From: Cristatella mucedo
Taxonomy: Eukaryota; Bryozoa; Phylactolaemata; Cristatellidae
Assembly: GCA_009760855.2 (NCBI GenBank)
Contig: WPIO01000504.1
Span: 1-34,730, forward strand
DNA length: 34,730 nucleotides
Reading direction: 5' to 3'
The number at the start of each line of letters is the position of its first letter. The first letter of the stretch is position 1. Made by a program: the position numbers and the translations under genes. Positions 22,736 through 33,600 of this stretch are shown piece after piece. A model generated the notes under the pieces. It saw only the letters and a list, made by a program, of their open reading frames with translations. It was not told the DNA's origin and did no database searches.

Positions 22736-24400
22736 TATATTCAGCGATCTGCTGCAAACTCAAGCGAAATGAGTTATTCAAGTGCGATTGCCTGAAGCAA
22801 GGCGCTGCATTATGCTGCAAACTACTGCACACACTGGCGGGTTGATTTAAAGTATCTAGATATTGTGCGATCTGCTGTGAACTCATGTTAAATAAGCTAT
22901 TCAAGTGTGAATGGCCTAATGCAAGGAGCAGCACTCTGCAGCAAGTTATCACACGCTATAACGAGCAGTATCGAGGTGTCTTTATATTCAGCGATCTGCT
23001 GCAAACTCAAGCAAAATGAGTTATTCAAGTGCGATTGCCTAAAGCAAGGAGCTGCACTCTGCTTCAAGCTACCGCACGGTTAGACAGGTTGATTTAAAAG
23101 TATCTAGATATTGTGCGATCTGCTGCGATCTCATGCAAGATAAGCTATTCAAGTGTGAATGGCTTAATGCAAGGCGCCCCACTCTGCAGCAAGTTATCAC
23201 ACGCTATAACGAGCAGTATCGAGGTGTCTTAATATTCAGCGATCTGCTGCAAACACAAGCGAAATAAGTTATTCAAGTGCGATTGCCAAAAGCAAGGTCT
23301 GCACTCGGCTCCGAGCTACAGCATGCTTAGACCGGTTGATTTTAAGTATCTAGATATTGTGCGATCTGCTGTGAACTCATGTTAAATAAGCTATTCAAGT
23401 GTGAATGGCCTAATGCAAGGCGCAGCAATCTGCAGCAAGTTATCACACGCTATAACGAGCAGTATCGAAGTGTCTTTATATTCTGCAATCTGCCTGCAAA
23501 CTCAAGCGAAATGAGTTTTTCCAGTGTGATTGCCTAAAACAACTTGAATTAAAGTATCTAGATATTGTGCGATCTGCTGTAGATTAATGCAAAATCAGCT
23601 ATTTAAGTGTGCATGGCTTAAAGCAAGGATCAGCACTCTGCAGCAAGTCATCAAACGATATAACGAGTAGTATCGAGGTGTCTTAATATTAAGCGATCTG
23701 CTGCGAACTCAAGCGAAATAAGTTATTCAAGTGCACTTGCCTAAAGCAAGGAGCTGCACTCTGATGCAAGCTGCAGCATGCTCTGACGGGTTGATTTAAA
23801 GTATCTAGATATTGTGTGATCTGCTGCCATCTCACGCAAAATAGGTTATTCAATTTTCAATGGCCTAATGCTAGGCGACGCACTCTGCAGCAAGTTATCA
23901 CACGCTATAACGAGCAGTATCGAGGTGTCTTTATATTCCGCGATCTGCTGCAAACTCAAGCGAAATGAGTTATTCAAGTGCGATTGCCTAAAGCAAGGCC
24001 TGCACTCTTCTCCGAGCTACTGCATGCCTTGACGGGTTGATTTAAAGTATCTAGATATTGTGCGATCTGCTGTGAACTCTTGGAAGATAAGCTATTCAAA
24101 TGTAAATGGCCTAATGCTAGGAGCCGCACTCTGCAGCAAGTTGTCACACGCTAAAACTAGCAGTATCGAGGTGTCTTTAAATTCCGCGATCTGCTGCAAA
24201 CTCAAGCGAAATAAGTTATTCGAGTGCTTTTGCCGGAAGCAAGGAGCTGCATTATGCTGCAAACTACTGCACGCTCAGGCGGTATGATTTAAAGTATTTA
24301 GATATTGTGCGATCTGCTGTGAACTCATGCAAAATAAGCTATTCAAGTGTGAATGGCCTAATGCTAGGCGCCGCAATCTACAGCAAGTTATCACACGATG
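22736..24400 (+). repeat. Mosaic satellite monomers, 22.7-24.4 kb
   Basis: About seven monomers, several close to the overall consensus: the B half at 22744-22866 is a good model sequence. The segment includes one clearly shortened monomer at about 23540, where the text jumps from CCTAAAACAA to CTTGAATTAAAG with loss of roughly 55 bp of the B half. Bases 23219-23400 match 15590-15770, and 23880-24300 resemble 8340-8540. Nothing other than satellite is visible. Confidence 0.75.
23525..23560 (+). repeat. Truncated B half-unit (~55 bp lost)
   Basis: The B half reads TGCCTAAAACAACTTGAATTAAAG. Other monomers with the TAAAACAAGGCCTGC variant carry about 55 more bases before the GTTGA(A/T)TTAAAG block. 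The preceding A half and the following monomer are of normal length, so the loss is confined to this B half. Confidence 0.72.
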
Positions 24401-27400
24401 TAACGAGCGGTATGGAAGTGTCATTATAATCTGCGATCTGCCCGCAAACTCAAGCGAAATGAGTTTTTCCAGTGCGATTGCCTAAAACAAGGCCTGCACT
24501 GCTCTCCGAGCGACTGCATGACTTGACAGGTTGATTTAAAATATCTAGATATTGTGCGATCTGCTGTGAAGTCCTGCAAAGTAGGTTATTCACGGGTGAA
24601 CTACCTAATGCTAGGAGCCGCACTCTGCAGCAAGTCATCATACGATATAACGAGTAGTATCGAGGTGACTTAATATTCAGCGATGTGCTGCGAACTCAAT
24701 TGAAATAAGTTATTCAAGTGCGATTGCCTAATGCAAGGCCTGCACTCCTCTCCGAGCTACTTCATCCCTTGACAGGTTGATGGGAAGTATCTAGATATTG
24801 TGCGATCTGCTGTGAACTCATGCAAAATAAGCTATTCATGTGTAAATGGCCTAATGCCAGGCGCAGCACTCTGCGGCAAGTTATCACACGCTATGAAGAC
24901 CAGTATCGAGGTGCCTTTATGTTTAGCGATTTGCTGCAAACTCAAGCAAAATGAGTTATTCAAGTTCGATAGCCTGAATCTAGAAGCTGCATTATGCTGC
25001 AAACTACTCCACGCTCTGGCGGGTTGATTTAAAGTATCTGGATATTGTGCGATCTGCTGTGAACTCATGCAAGATAAGCTATTCCAGTGTGAATGGCTTA
25101 ATGCAAGGCGCCTCACTCTGCAGCATGTTATCACACTCTATAACGAGCAGTATCGAAGTGTCTTTATATTCTGCAATCTGCCCGCAAACTCAAGCGAAAT
25201 GAGTTATTCCAGTGCGATTGCCTAAAACAAGGCCTGCACTGCTCTCCGAGCGACTGCATGACTTGACGGGTTGATTTAAAGTATCTAGATATTGTGCGAT
25301 CTGCTGTGAAGTCCTGCAAAGTAGGTTGTTTAGGAGTGAACTACCTAATGCTAGGCGCCGCACTCTGCAGCAAGTCATCACACAATATAACGAGTATTAT
25401 CGAGGTGTCTTTATATTAAGCGATCTGCTGCAAACTCAAGCGAAATGAGTTAGTCAGCTGCGATTGCCTGAAGCAAGGCGCTGCATTATGCTGCAAACTA
25501 CTGCACACACTGGCGAGTTGAATTAAAGGTTCCAGATATTGTGCGATCTGCTGTACATTAATGCAAAATCAGCTATTCAAGTGTGAATGGCCTAATGCAA
25601 GGATTAGCACTCTGCAGCAAGTTATCACACAACATAACGAGTAGTATCGAGGTGTCTTAATATTCAGCGATCTGCTGCCAACTCAAGCGAAATGAGTTAT
25701 TCAAGTGCACTTGCCTAAAGCAAGGAGCTGCACTCTGATACAAGCTGCTTCACGCACTGACTGGTTGATTTAAAGTATCTAGATATTGTGTGATCTGCTG
25801 CGATCTCATGCAAAATAGGTTAGTAAAATTTTAATGGCCTAAAGCTAGGCGACGCACTCTGCAGCAAGTTATCACACGCTATAACGAGGAGTAGCAAGGT
25901 GTCTTTATATTTCGCGATCTGCTGCAAACTTAGGCAAAATGAGTTATTCAAGTGCGATTGCCTTAAGTAAGGCCAGCAATCGGCTTCGGGCTACTGCATG
26001 CCTTGACGGGTTGATTTAAAGTATCTAGATATTGTGCGATCTGCTGTGAACTCTTGGAAGATAAGCTCTTCAAGTGTAAGTGGCCTAATGCTAGGAGCCG
26101 CACTCTGCAGCAAGTTGTCACACGCTATAACGAGCAGTATCAAGGTGTCTTCATATTCTGCGATCTGCTGGTAACACAAGCGAAATAAGTTATTCAAGTG
26201 CGATTGCCTAAAGCAAGGCCTGCACTCTGCACCGAGCTACAGCATGCTTAGACCGGTTGATTTTAAGTATCTAGATATTGTGCGATCTGCTGTGAACACA
26301 TGCAAAATAAGCTATTCAAGTGTGAATGGCCTAATGCAAGGTGCTGCAATCTGCAGCAAGTTATCACACGCTATAACGAGCAGTATCGAAGTGTCTTTAT
26401 ATTGGGCCATCTGCCCGCAAACTCAAGCGAAATGAGTTATGCCAGTGCGATTGCTTAAAACAAGGCCTGCACTGTTCTCCGAGCGAATGCATGACTTGAC
26501 GGGTTGATTTAAAGTATCTAGATATTGTGCGATCTGCTGTGAAGTCATGCAAAATAAGATATTCAAGTGTGAATGGCCTAATGCAAGGCGCCGCAATCTG
26601 CAGCAAGTTATCACACGATATAACGAGCAGTATCGAGGTGTCTTTATATTCAGCGATCTGTAGCAAACTCAACCGAAATGAGTTATTTATGTGCGATTGC
26701 CAAAAGCAAGGCCTACACTCCTCTCCGAGGGACTGCATGACTTGACGGGTTGATTTAAAGTATCCAAATATTGTGCGATCAGCTGCTATCTCATGCCTAG
26801 TAGGTTATTTAAGTGTGAATGGACTTATGCTAGGTGCCGCACTCAGCGGCAAGTTATCACACGCTATAACGAGCAGTATTGAAGTGTCTTTACATTCTGG
26901 GATCTGCTGCAAACTCAACCGAAATGAGGTTTTTTATGTGCGATTGCCTAAAACAAGGCCTGCACTGCTCTCCGAGCGACTGCATGACTTGACGGGTTGA
27001 TTTAAAGTATCTGGATATTGTGCAATCTGCTGCCATCTCATGCAAAGTAGGTTAGTTAAGTGTGAATGGCCTAATGCTAGGGACGGCACTCTGCAGCAAG
27101 CTATCGCGCTCTATAACGAGCAGTATCGAGGTGTCTTTATATTCAGCGATCTGCTGCAAACTCAAGCGAAATGAGTTATTCAAGTGCGATTGCCTGAAGC
27201 AAGGTGCTGCATTATGCTGCAAACTAATGCAGACACTGGTGGGTCGATTTAAAGTATCTAGATATTGTGTGATCGCATGCAAAGTAGGTTACTCAAGTGT
27301 GAATGGCCTAATGCTAGGTGCCGCACTCTGCAGCAAGCAATCGCTTGCTATAACGAGCAGTATCGAGGTGTCTTTATATTCAGAGATCTGCTGCAAACTC

Positions 27401-28916
27401 AAGGCCTGCACTCGGCTCCTAGCTACAGCATGCTTAGACCGGTTGATTTTAAGTATCTAGATATTGTGCGATCTGCTGTGAACTCATGCAAAATAAGCTA
27501 TTCAAGTGTGAATGGCCTAATGCAAGGCGCAGCACTCTGCAGCAAGTTATCACACGCTATGAAGACCAGTATCGAGGTGTTTTATATTTAGCGATTTGCT
27601 GCAAACTCAAGCAAAATGAGTTATTCAAGTGCGATTGCCTGAATCTAAAAGCTGCATTATGCTGCAAACTGTTCCACGCTCTGGCGGGTTAATTTAAAGT
27701 ATCTGGATATTGGGCGATCTGCTGTGAACTCATTCAAGATAAGCTATTCCAGTGTGAATGGCTTAATGCAAGGCGCCTCACTCTGCAGCAAGTTATCACA
27801 CTCTATAACGATCAGTATCGAAGTGTCTTTATATTCTGCAATCTGCCCGCAAACTCAAGCGAAATGAGTTATTCCAGTGCGATTGCCTAAAACAAGGCCT
27901 GCACTGCTCTTCGAGCGACTGCATGACTTGACGGGTGTATTTAAAGTATCTAGATATTGTGCGATCTGCTGTGAAGTCCTGCAAAGTAGGTTATTCACGA
28001 GTGAACTACCTAATGCTAGGCGCCGCACTCTGCAGCAAGTCATCACACGATATAACGAGTAGTATCGAGGTGACTTAATATTCAGCGTTGTGCTGCTAAC
28101 TCAATTGAAATAAAATATTCAAGTGCGATTGCCTAATGCAAGGCCTGCACCTCTCTCGAGCTACTTCATCCCTTGACGGGTTGATTGGAAGTATCTAGAT
28201 ATTGTGCGATCTGCTGTGAACTCATGCAAAATAAGCTATTCATGTGTAAATGGCCTAATGCAAGGCACAGCACTCTGCAGCAAGTTATCACACGCTATGA
28301 AGACCAGTATCGAGGTGTCTTTATATTCAGCGATATGCTGCAAACTCAAGCAACATGAGTTATTCAAGTGCGATTGCCTGAATCTAGAAGCTGCATTATG
28401 CTGCAAACTACTCCACGCTCTGGCGCGTTGATTTAAAGTATCTGGATATTGTGCGATCTGCAGTGAACTCATGCAAGATAAGCTATTCCAGTGTGAATGG
28501 CTTAATGCAAGGCGCCTCACTCTGCAGCAAGGTATCACACTCTATAACGAGAAGTATCGAAGTGTCTTTATATTCTGCAATCTGCCCGAAAACTCAAGCG
28601 AAATGAGTTATTCCAGTGCGATTGCCTAAAACAAGGCCTGCACTGCTCTCCGAGCGACTGCATGACTTGACGGGTTGATTTAAAGTATCTAGATATTGTG
28701 CGATCTGCTGTGAAGTCCTGCAAAGTAGGTTATTCACGAGTGAACTACCTAATGCTAGGCGCCGCACTCTGCAGCAAGTCATCACACAATATCACGAGTA
28801 GTATCGAGGTGTCTTTATATTCAGCGATCTGCTGCAAACTCAAGCGAAATGAGTTAGTCAACTGCGATTGCCTGAAGCAAGGCGCTGCATTATGCTGCAA
28901 ACTACTGCACACACTG
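24401..28916 (+). repeat. 4.5-kb satellite block, copy 2
   Basis: This block follows 15822-20374 at +8,579 bp up to 27403. There a 37-bp deletion changes the offset to +8,542 (19662 to 28204; 20156 to 28698). Conservation is high: monomer variants, including rare ones such as TGATGGGAAGTATC near 24780, are kept in order. The right edge, near 28916, falls inside the B half, where the copy switches to the CGAGTTGAATTAAAGG variant and then follows another partner. Confidence 0.85.
27398..27410 (+). repeat. 37-bp deletion junction between CAAG direct repeats
   Basis: At this point the B half reads CTGCAAACTCAAGGCCTGC. The partner at 18810-18860 has 37 more bases between CTCAAG and GCCTGC, beginning CGAAATGAG and ending AAGCAAG. 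The removed stretch is bounded by the short direct repeat CAAG. The size agrees exactly with the change of offset between the large blocks, from 8,579 to 8,542. Confidence 0.85.
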
Positions 28917-29945
28917 GCGAGTTGAATTAAAGGTTCCAGATATTGTGCGATCTGCTGTACATTAATGCAAAATCAGCTATTCAAGTGTGAGTGGCTTAAT
29001 GCAAGGATCAGCACTCTGCAGCAAGTTATCACACGATATAACGAGTAGTATCGAGGTGTCTTAATATTCAGCGATCTGCTGCCAACTCAAGCGAAATGAG
29101 TTATTCAAGTGCAATTGCCTAAAGCAAGGAGCTGCACTCTGATACAAGCTGCTTCACGCACTGACTGGTTGATTTAAAGTATCTAGATATTGTGTGATCT
29201 GCTGCGATCTCATGCAAAATAGGTTAGTAAAATTTTAATGGCCTAAAGCTAGGCGACGCACTCTGCAGCAAGTTATCACACGCTATAACGAGTAGTAGCA
29301 AGGTGTCTTTATATTTCGCGATCTGCTGCAAACTTAAGCGAAATGAGTTATTCAAGTGCGATTGCCTTAAGTAAGGCCAGCACTGTGCTCCGGGCTACTG
29401 CATGCCTTGACGGGTTGATTTAAAGTATCTAGATTTTGTGCGATCTGCTGTGAACTCTTGGAAGATAAGCTATTCAAGTGTAAGTGGCCTAATGCTAGGA
29501 GCCGCACTATGCAGCAAGTTGTCACACGCTATAACGAGCAGTATCAAGGTGTCTTCATATTCTGCGATCTGCTGGTAACACAAGCGAAATAAGTTATTCA
29601 AGTGCGATTGCCTAAAGCAAGGCCCTCACTCTGCTCCGAGCTACAGCATGCTTAGACCGGTTGATTTTAAGTATCTAGAGATTGTGCGATCTGCTGTGAA
29701 CACATGCAAAATAAGCTATTCAAGTGTGAATGGCCTAATGCAAGGTGCTGCGATCTGCAGCAAGTTGTCACACGCTATAACGAGCAGTATCGAAGTGTCT
29801 TTATATTCGGCCATCTGCCCGCAAACTTTAGCGAAATGAGTTATTCCAGTGCGATTGCTTAAAACAAGGCCTGCACTGTTCTCCGAGCGAATGCATGACT
29901 TGACGGGTTGATTTAAAGTATCTAGATATTGTGCGATCTGCTGTG
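28917..29945 (+). repeat. Third copy of the 16.93-17.96 kb sub-block
   Basis: About four monomers matching 16934-17962 at +11,983 (17665 and 29648) and also the second copy at about 25513-26541. The shared order is the TTCCAGATATTG monomer, the TTAGTAAAATTTTAATGG monomer, the CTCTTGGAAGATAAG monomer and the CACATGCAAAATAAG monomer. It ends near 29945, where CATGCAAAGTAGGTTAGC begins a different set. Confidence 0.8.
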
Positions 29946-32068
29946 AACTCATGCAAAGTAGGTTAGCTAAGTGTGAATGGCCTAATGCTAGGGACGGCAC
30001 TCTACAGCAAGCTATCTCGCTCAATAACGAGCAGTATCAAGGTGTCTTTATATTCAGCGATCTACTGCAAACTCAAGCGAAATGAGTTATTCAAGTGCGA
30101 CTGCCTGAAGCAAGGTGCTGCTTTATGCTGCAAACTACTGCAGACACTGGTGGGTCGAATTAAAGTATCTAGATATTGTGTGATCGCATGCAAAGTACGT
30201 TACTCAAGTGTGAATGGCCTAAAGCTAGGTGCCGCACTCTGCAGCAAGCAATCGCTCGCTATAACTAGCAGTATCGAGGTGTCTTTATATTCAGCGATCT
30301 GCTGCAAACTCAAGCGAAATAAGTTATTCAAGTGCGATAGCCTTTAGCAAGGCCTGCACTCGGTTCCGAGCTACAGCATGCTTAGACCGGTTGATTTTAA
30401 GTATCTAGATATTGTGCGATCTGCTGTGAACTCATGCAAAATAAGCTATTCAAGTGTGAATGGCCTTATGCTAGGCCCAGCAATCTGCAGCAAGTTATCA
30501 CACGCTGAAATGAGCAGTATGGAAGTGTCTTTATATTCTGTGATCTGCCCGCAAACTCAAGCGAAATGAATTTTTTTAGTGCGATTGCCTAAAACAAGGA
30601 CTGCACTGCTCTCCGAGCGACTGCTTGACTTGACGGGTTGATTTTAAGTATCTAGATATTGTGCGATCTGCTGTGAAGTCCTGCAAAGTAGGTTATTCAC
30701 GAGTGAACTACCTAATGCTAGGCGCCGCACTCTGCAGCAAGTCATCACACGATATAACGAGTAGTATCGAGGTGACATAACATTCAGCGATCTGCTGTGA
30801 ACTCAAGCGAAATGAGTTATTCAAGTGCGATTGCCTAAAGCAAGGAGCTGCACTCTGCTTTTAGCTACTGCAAGCTCTGACGGGTTGATTTAAAGTATCT
30901 AGATATTGTGTGATCATCTTCCATCTCATGCAAAATAGGTTATTCAATTTTTAATTGCCTAATGCAAGGCGCCGCAATCTGCAGCAAGTCATCACACAAT
31001 ATAACGAGCAGTATCGAGGTGTCTTCATATTCAGCGATCTGCTGCAAACTCAACCGAAATGAGGTTTTTTATGTGCGATTGCCTAAAGCAAGGCCTGCAC
31101 TCCTCTCCGAGCGACTGCATGACTTGACGGGTTGATTTAAACTGTCTGGATATTGTGCAATCTGCTGCGATCTCATGCAAAGTAGGTTAGCTAAGTGTGA
31201 ATGGCCTAATGCTAGGGACGGCACTCTACAGCAAGCTATCTCGTGCTATAACGAGCAGTATCGAGGTGTCTTTATATTCAGCGATCTGCTGCAAACTCAA
31301 GCGAAATGAGTTATTCAAGTGCGATTGCCTGAAGCAAGGTGCTGCATTATGCTGCAAACTACTGCAGACACCGGTGGGTCGATTTAAAGTATCTAGATAT
31401 TGTGTGATCGCATGCAAAGTAGGTTACTCAAGTGTGAATGGCCTAATGCTAGGTGCCCCACTCTGCAGCAAGCAATCGCTCGCTATAACTAGCAGTATCG
31501 AGGTGTCTTTATATTCAGCGATCTGCTGCAAACTCAAGCGAAATAAGTTATTCAAGTGCGATTGCCTTAAGCAAGGCCTGCACTCGGTTCCGAGCTACAG
31601 CATGCTTAGACCGGTTGATTTTAAGTATCTAGATATTGTGCGATCTGCTGTGAACTCATGCAAAATAAGCTATTCAAGTGTGAATGGCCTTATGCTAGGC
31701 CCAGAAATCTGCAGCAAGTTATCACGCGCTGAAACGAGCATTATGGAAGTGTCTTTATATTCTGTGACCTGCCCGCAAACTCAAGCGAAATGAATTTTTC
31801 CAGCGCGATCGCCTAAAACAAGGCCTGCACTGCTCTCCGAGCGACTGCTTGACTTGACGGGTTGATTTAAAATATCTAGATATTGTGCGATCTGCTGTGA
31901 AGTCCTGCAAAGTAGGTTATTCACGAGTGAACTACCTAATGCTAGGCGCCGTACTCTGCAGCAAGTCATCACACGATATAACGAGTAGTATCGAGGTGAC
32001 ATAACATTCAGCGATCTGCTGTGAACTCAAGCGAAATGAGTTATTCAAGTGCGATTGCCTAAAGCAAG
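29946..32068 (+). repeat. 1,224-bp five-monomer higher-order repeat, ~1.7 copies
   Basis: Two adjacent runs share the same variants 1,224 bp apart: GGTTAGCTAAGTGTGAATGG (29960 region and 31184 region), the GTGTGATCGCATGC short monomer (30178 and 31402), GGCCCAG(C/A)AATCTGC, and GAGGTGACATAACATTC (about 30770 and 31994). Five monomers averaging 245 bp make one period, because one of them is shortened by 10 bp. The second copy stops near 32068. The 31.3-31.99 kb part also has a distant partner at 3.2-3.96 kb. Confidence 0.82.
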
Positions 32069-33600
32069 GCCTGCACTAATCTCCGAGCGACTGCATGACT
32101 TGACGGGTTGATTTAAAGTATCTAGATATTGTGCGATCTGCTGTGAACTCATGCAAAATAAGCTAATCAAGTGTGAATGGCCTCATGCAAGGCGCCGCAA
32201 TCTGCAGCAACTTATCACGCGACATAACGAGCTGTATCAAGGTGTCTTTCTGTTCAGCGATCAGCTGCAAACTTAATCGAAATGTGTTATTCAAGTGCGA
32301 TTGCCTAAACCAAGAAGCTGCACTCTGCTGCAAGCTACTACACGCTGAGACGGGTCGTTTTAAAGTATCTAGATATTGTGCGATCTGCTGGGATCTCATC
32401 CAAAGTAGGTTTTTCAAGTGTTAATGGCCTAATGCTAGGAGCTGCACTCAGCAGCAAGCCATTACGGCTGTAAAAAGCAGTATCGAGGTTTCTTTATATT
32501 TACTGATTTGCTGCAAACTCAAGCAAAATGAGTCATTCAATTGCGACTACCTAAAGCAAGGAGGTTTATTTTGGTGCAAACAACAGCATGCCCCGGCGGA
32601 TTGGTATAAAGTATCTAGATATGGTGCGATCTGCTGGGATATCATGCAAGATAAGCTATTCAAGTGTGAATGGCCTAATGATAGGCGCCGCAATCTGCAG
32701 CAAGTTATCACACGATATAACGAGAGGTATCGAGGTGTCTTTATATTCAGCGATCTGTAGCAAACTTAACGAAATGTGTTATTCAGGTGCGATTGCCTAA
32801 ACCAAGTAGCTGGACTCAGCTGCAAGCTACAGCACGCTTAGATGGGTTGATTTAAAGTATCTAGATATTGTGCGATCTTCTGCGATGTCATGCAAAGTTG
32901 GTTATTCAAGTGTGAATGGCCTAATGCTAGGCGCCCCACTCTGCAGCAAGCTATCGCAGGCTATAACGAGCAGTATCGAGATGTCTTTTTATTCCGCGAT
33001 CAGCTGCAAACTAAACCTAAATGAGTTATTCAAGTGCGATTGCCTAAAGCAGGGAGCTGCATTATGCTGCAAACTACTGCACGCTATTGTGGGTAGATTT
33101 AAAGTATCTGGATATTGTGCGATCTGCTGTGAACTCATGAAAGATAAGCTATTCAAGTGTGCATGGCTTAATGCAAGGCACCTCACACTGCAGCAAGTTA
33201 TCACACGCTGTAAGGAGCAGTATCGAGGTGTCTTAATATTCTGCGATCTGCTGCAAACTCAAGCGAAATGAGTTATTCAAGTGTGAATGGCCTAATGCTA
33301 GGCGCCACACTCAGCAGCAAGCTATCACGGCTATTAAGAGCAGTATCAAGGTTTCTTTATGTTTACCGATTTGCTGCAAACTCATGCAAAATTAGTTATT
33401 CAAGTGCGATTGCCTAAAGCAAGGCCTGTGCTAATCTCCGGGCGACTGCATGACTTCACGGGTTGATTTAAATTATCGAGATATAGTGCGATCTGTTGTG
33501 AAGTCATGCAAAATAAGCTATTCAAGTGTGAATGGCCTAATGCGAGGCTCCACAATCTGCAGCAAGTTTTCACACGATATAACGAGCAGTATCGAGGTGT
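32069..33600 (+). repeat. Divergent monomers toward the right edge
   Basis: About six monomers with no near-identical partner elsewhere in the window. They carry many private changes, for example CTGGGATCTCATCC (32388), GGAGGTTTATTTTGGTGC (32560) and CAGCAGCAAGC(T/C)AT in place of CTGCAGCAAGTTAT. The indels are few and monomer spacing is kept, so this looks like real divergence rather than sequencing noise. It includes one odd half-unit at 33243-33365, listed separately. No gene or RNA is visible. Confidence 0.78.
33243..33365 (+). repeat. Hybrid B/A half-unit breaking the A-B alternation
   Basis: A normal A half (33119-33242) is followed by a unit that starts as B (GCGATCTGCTGCAAACTCAA, then AAATGAGTTATTCAAGTG) and then turns into A (TGAATGGCCTAATGCTAGG). 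A B half follows from about 33366. The order is therefore A, B/A, B instead of A, B. The switch lies in ATTCAAGTG, the longest identity between the two halves, so a crossover between A and B is the simple explanation. Confidence 0.82.
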
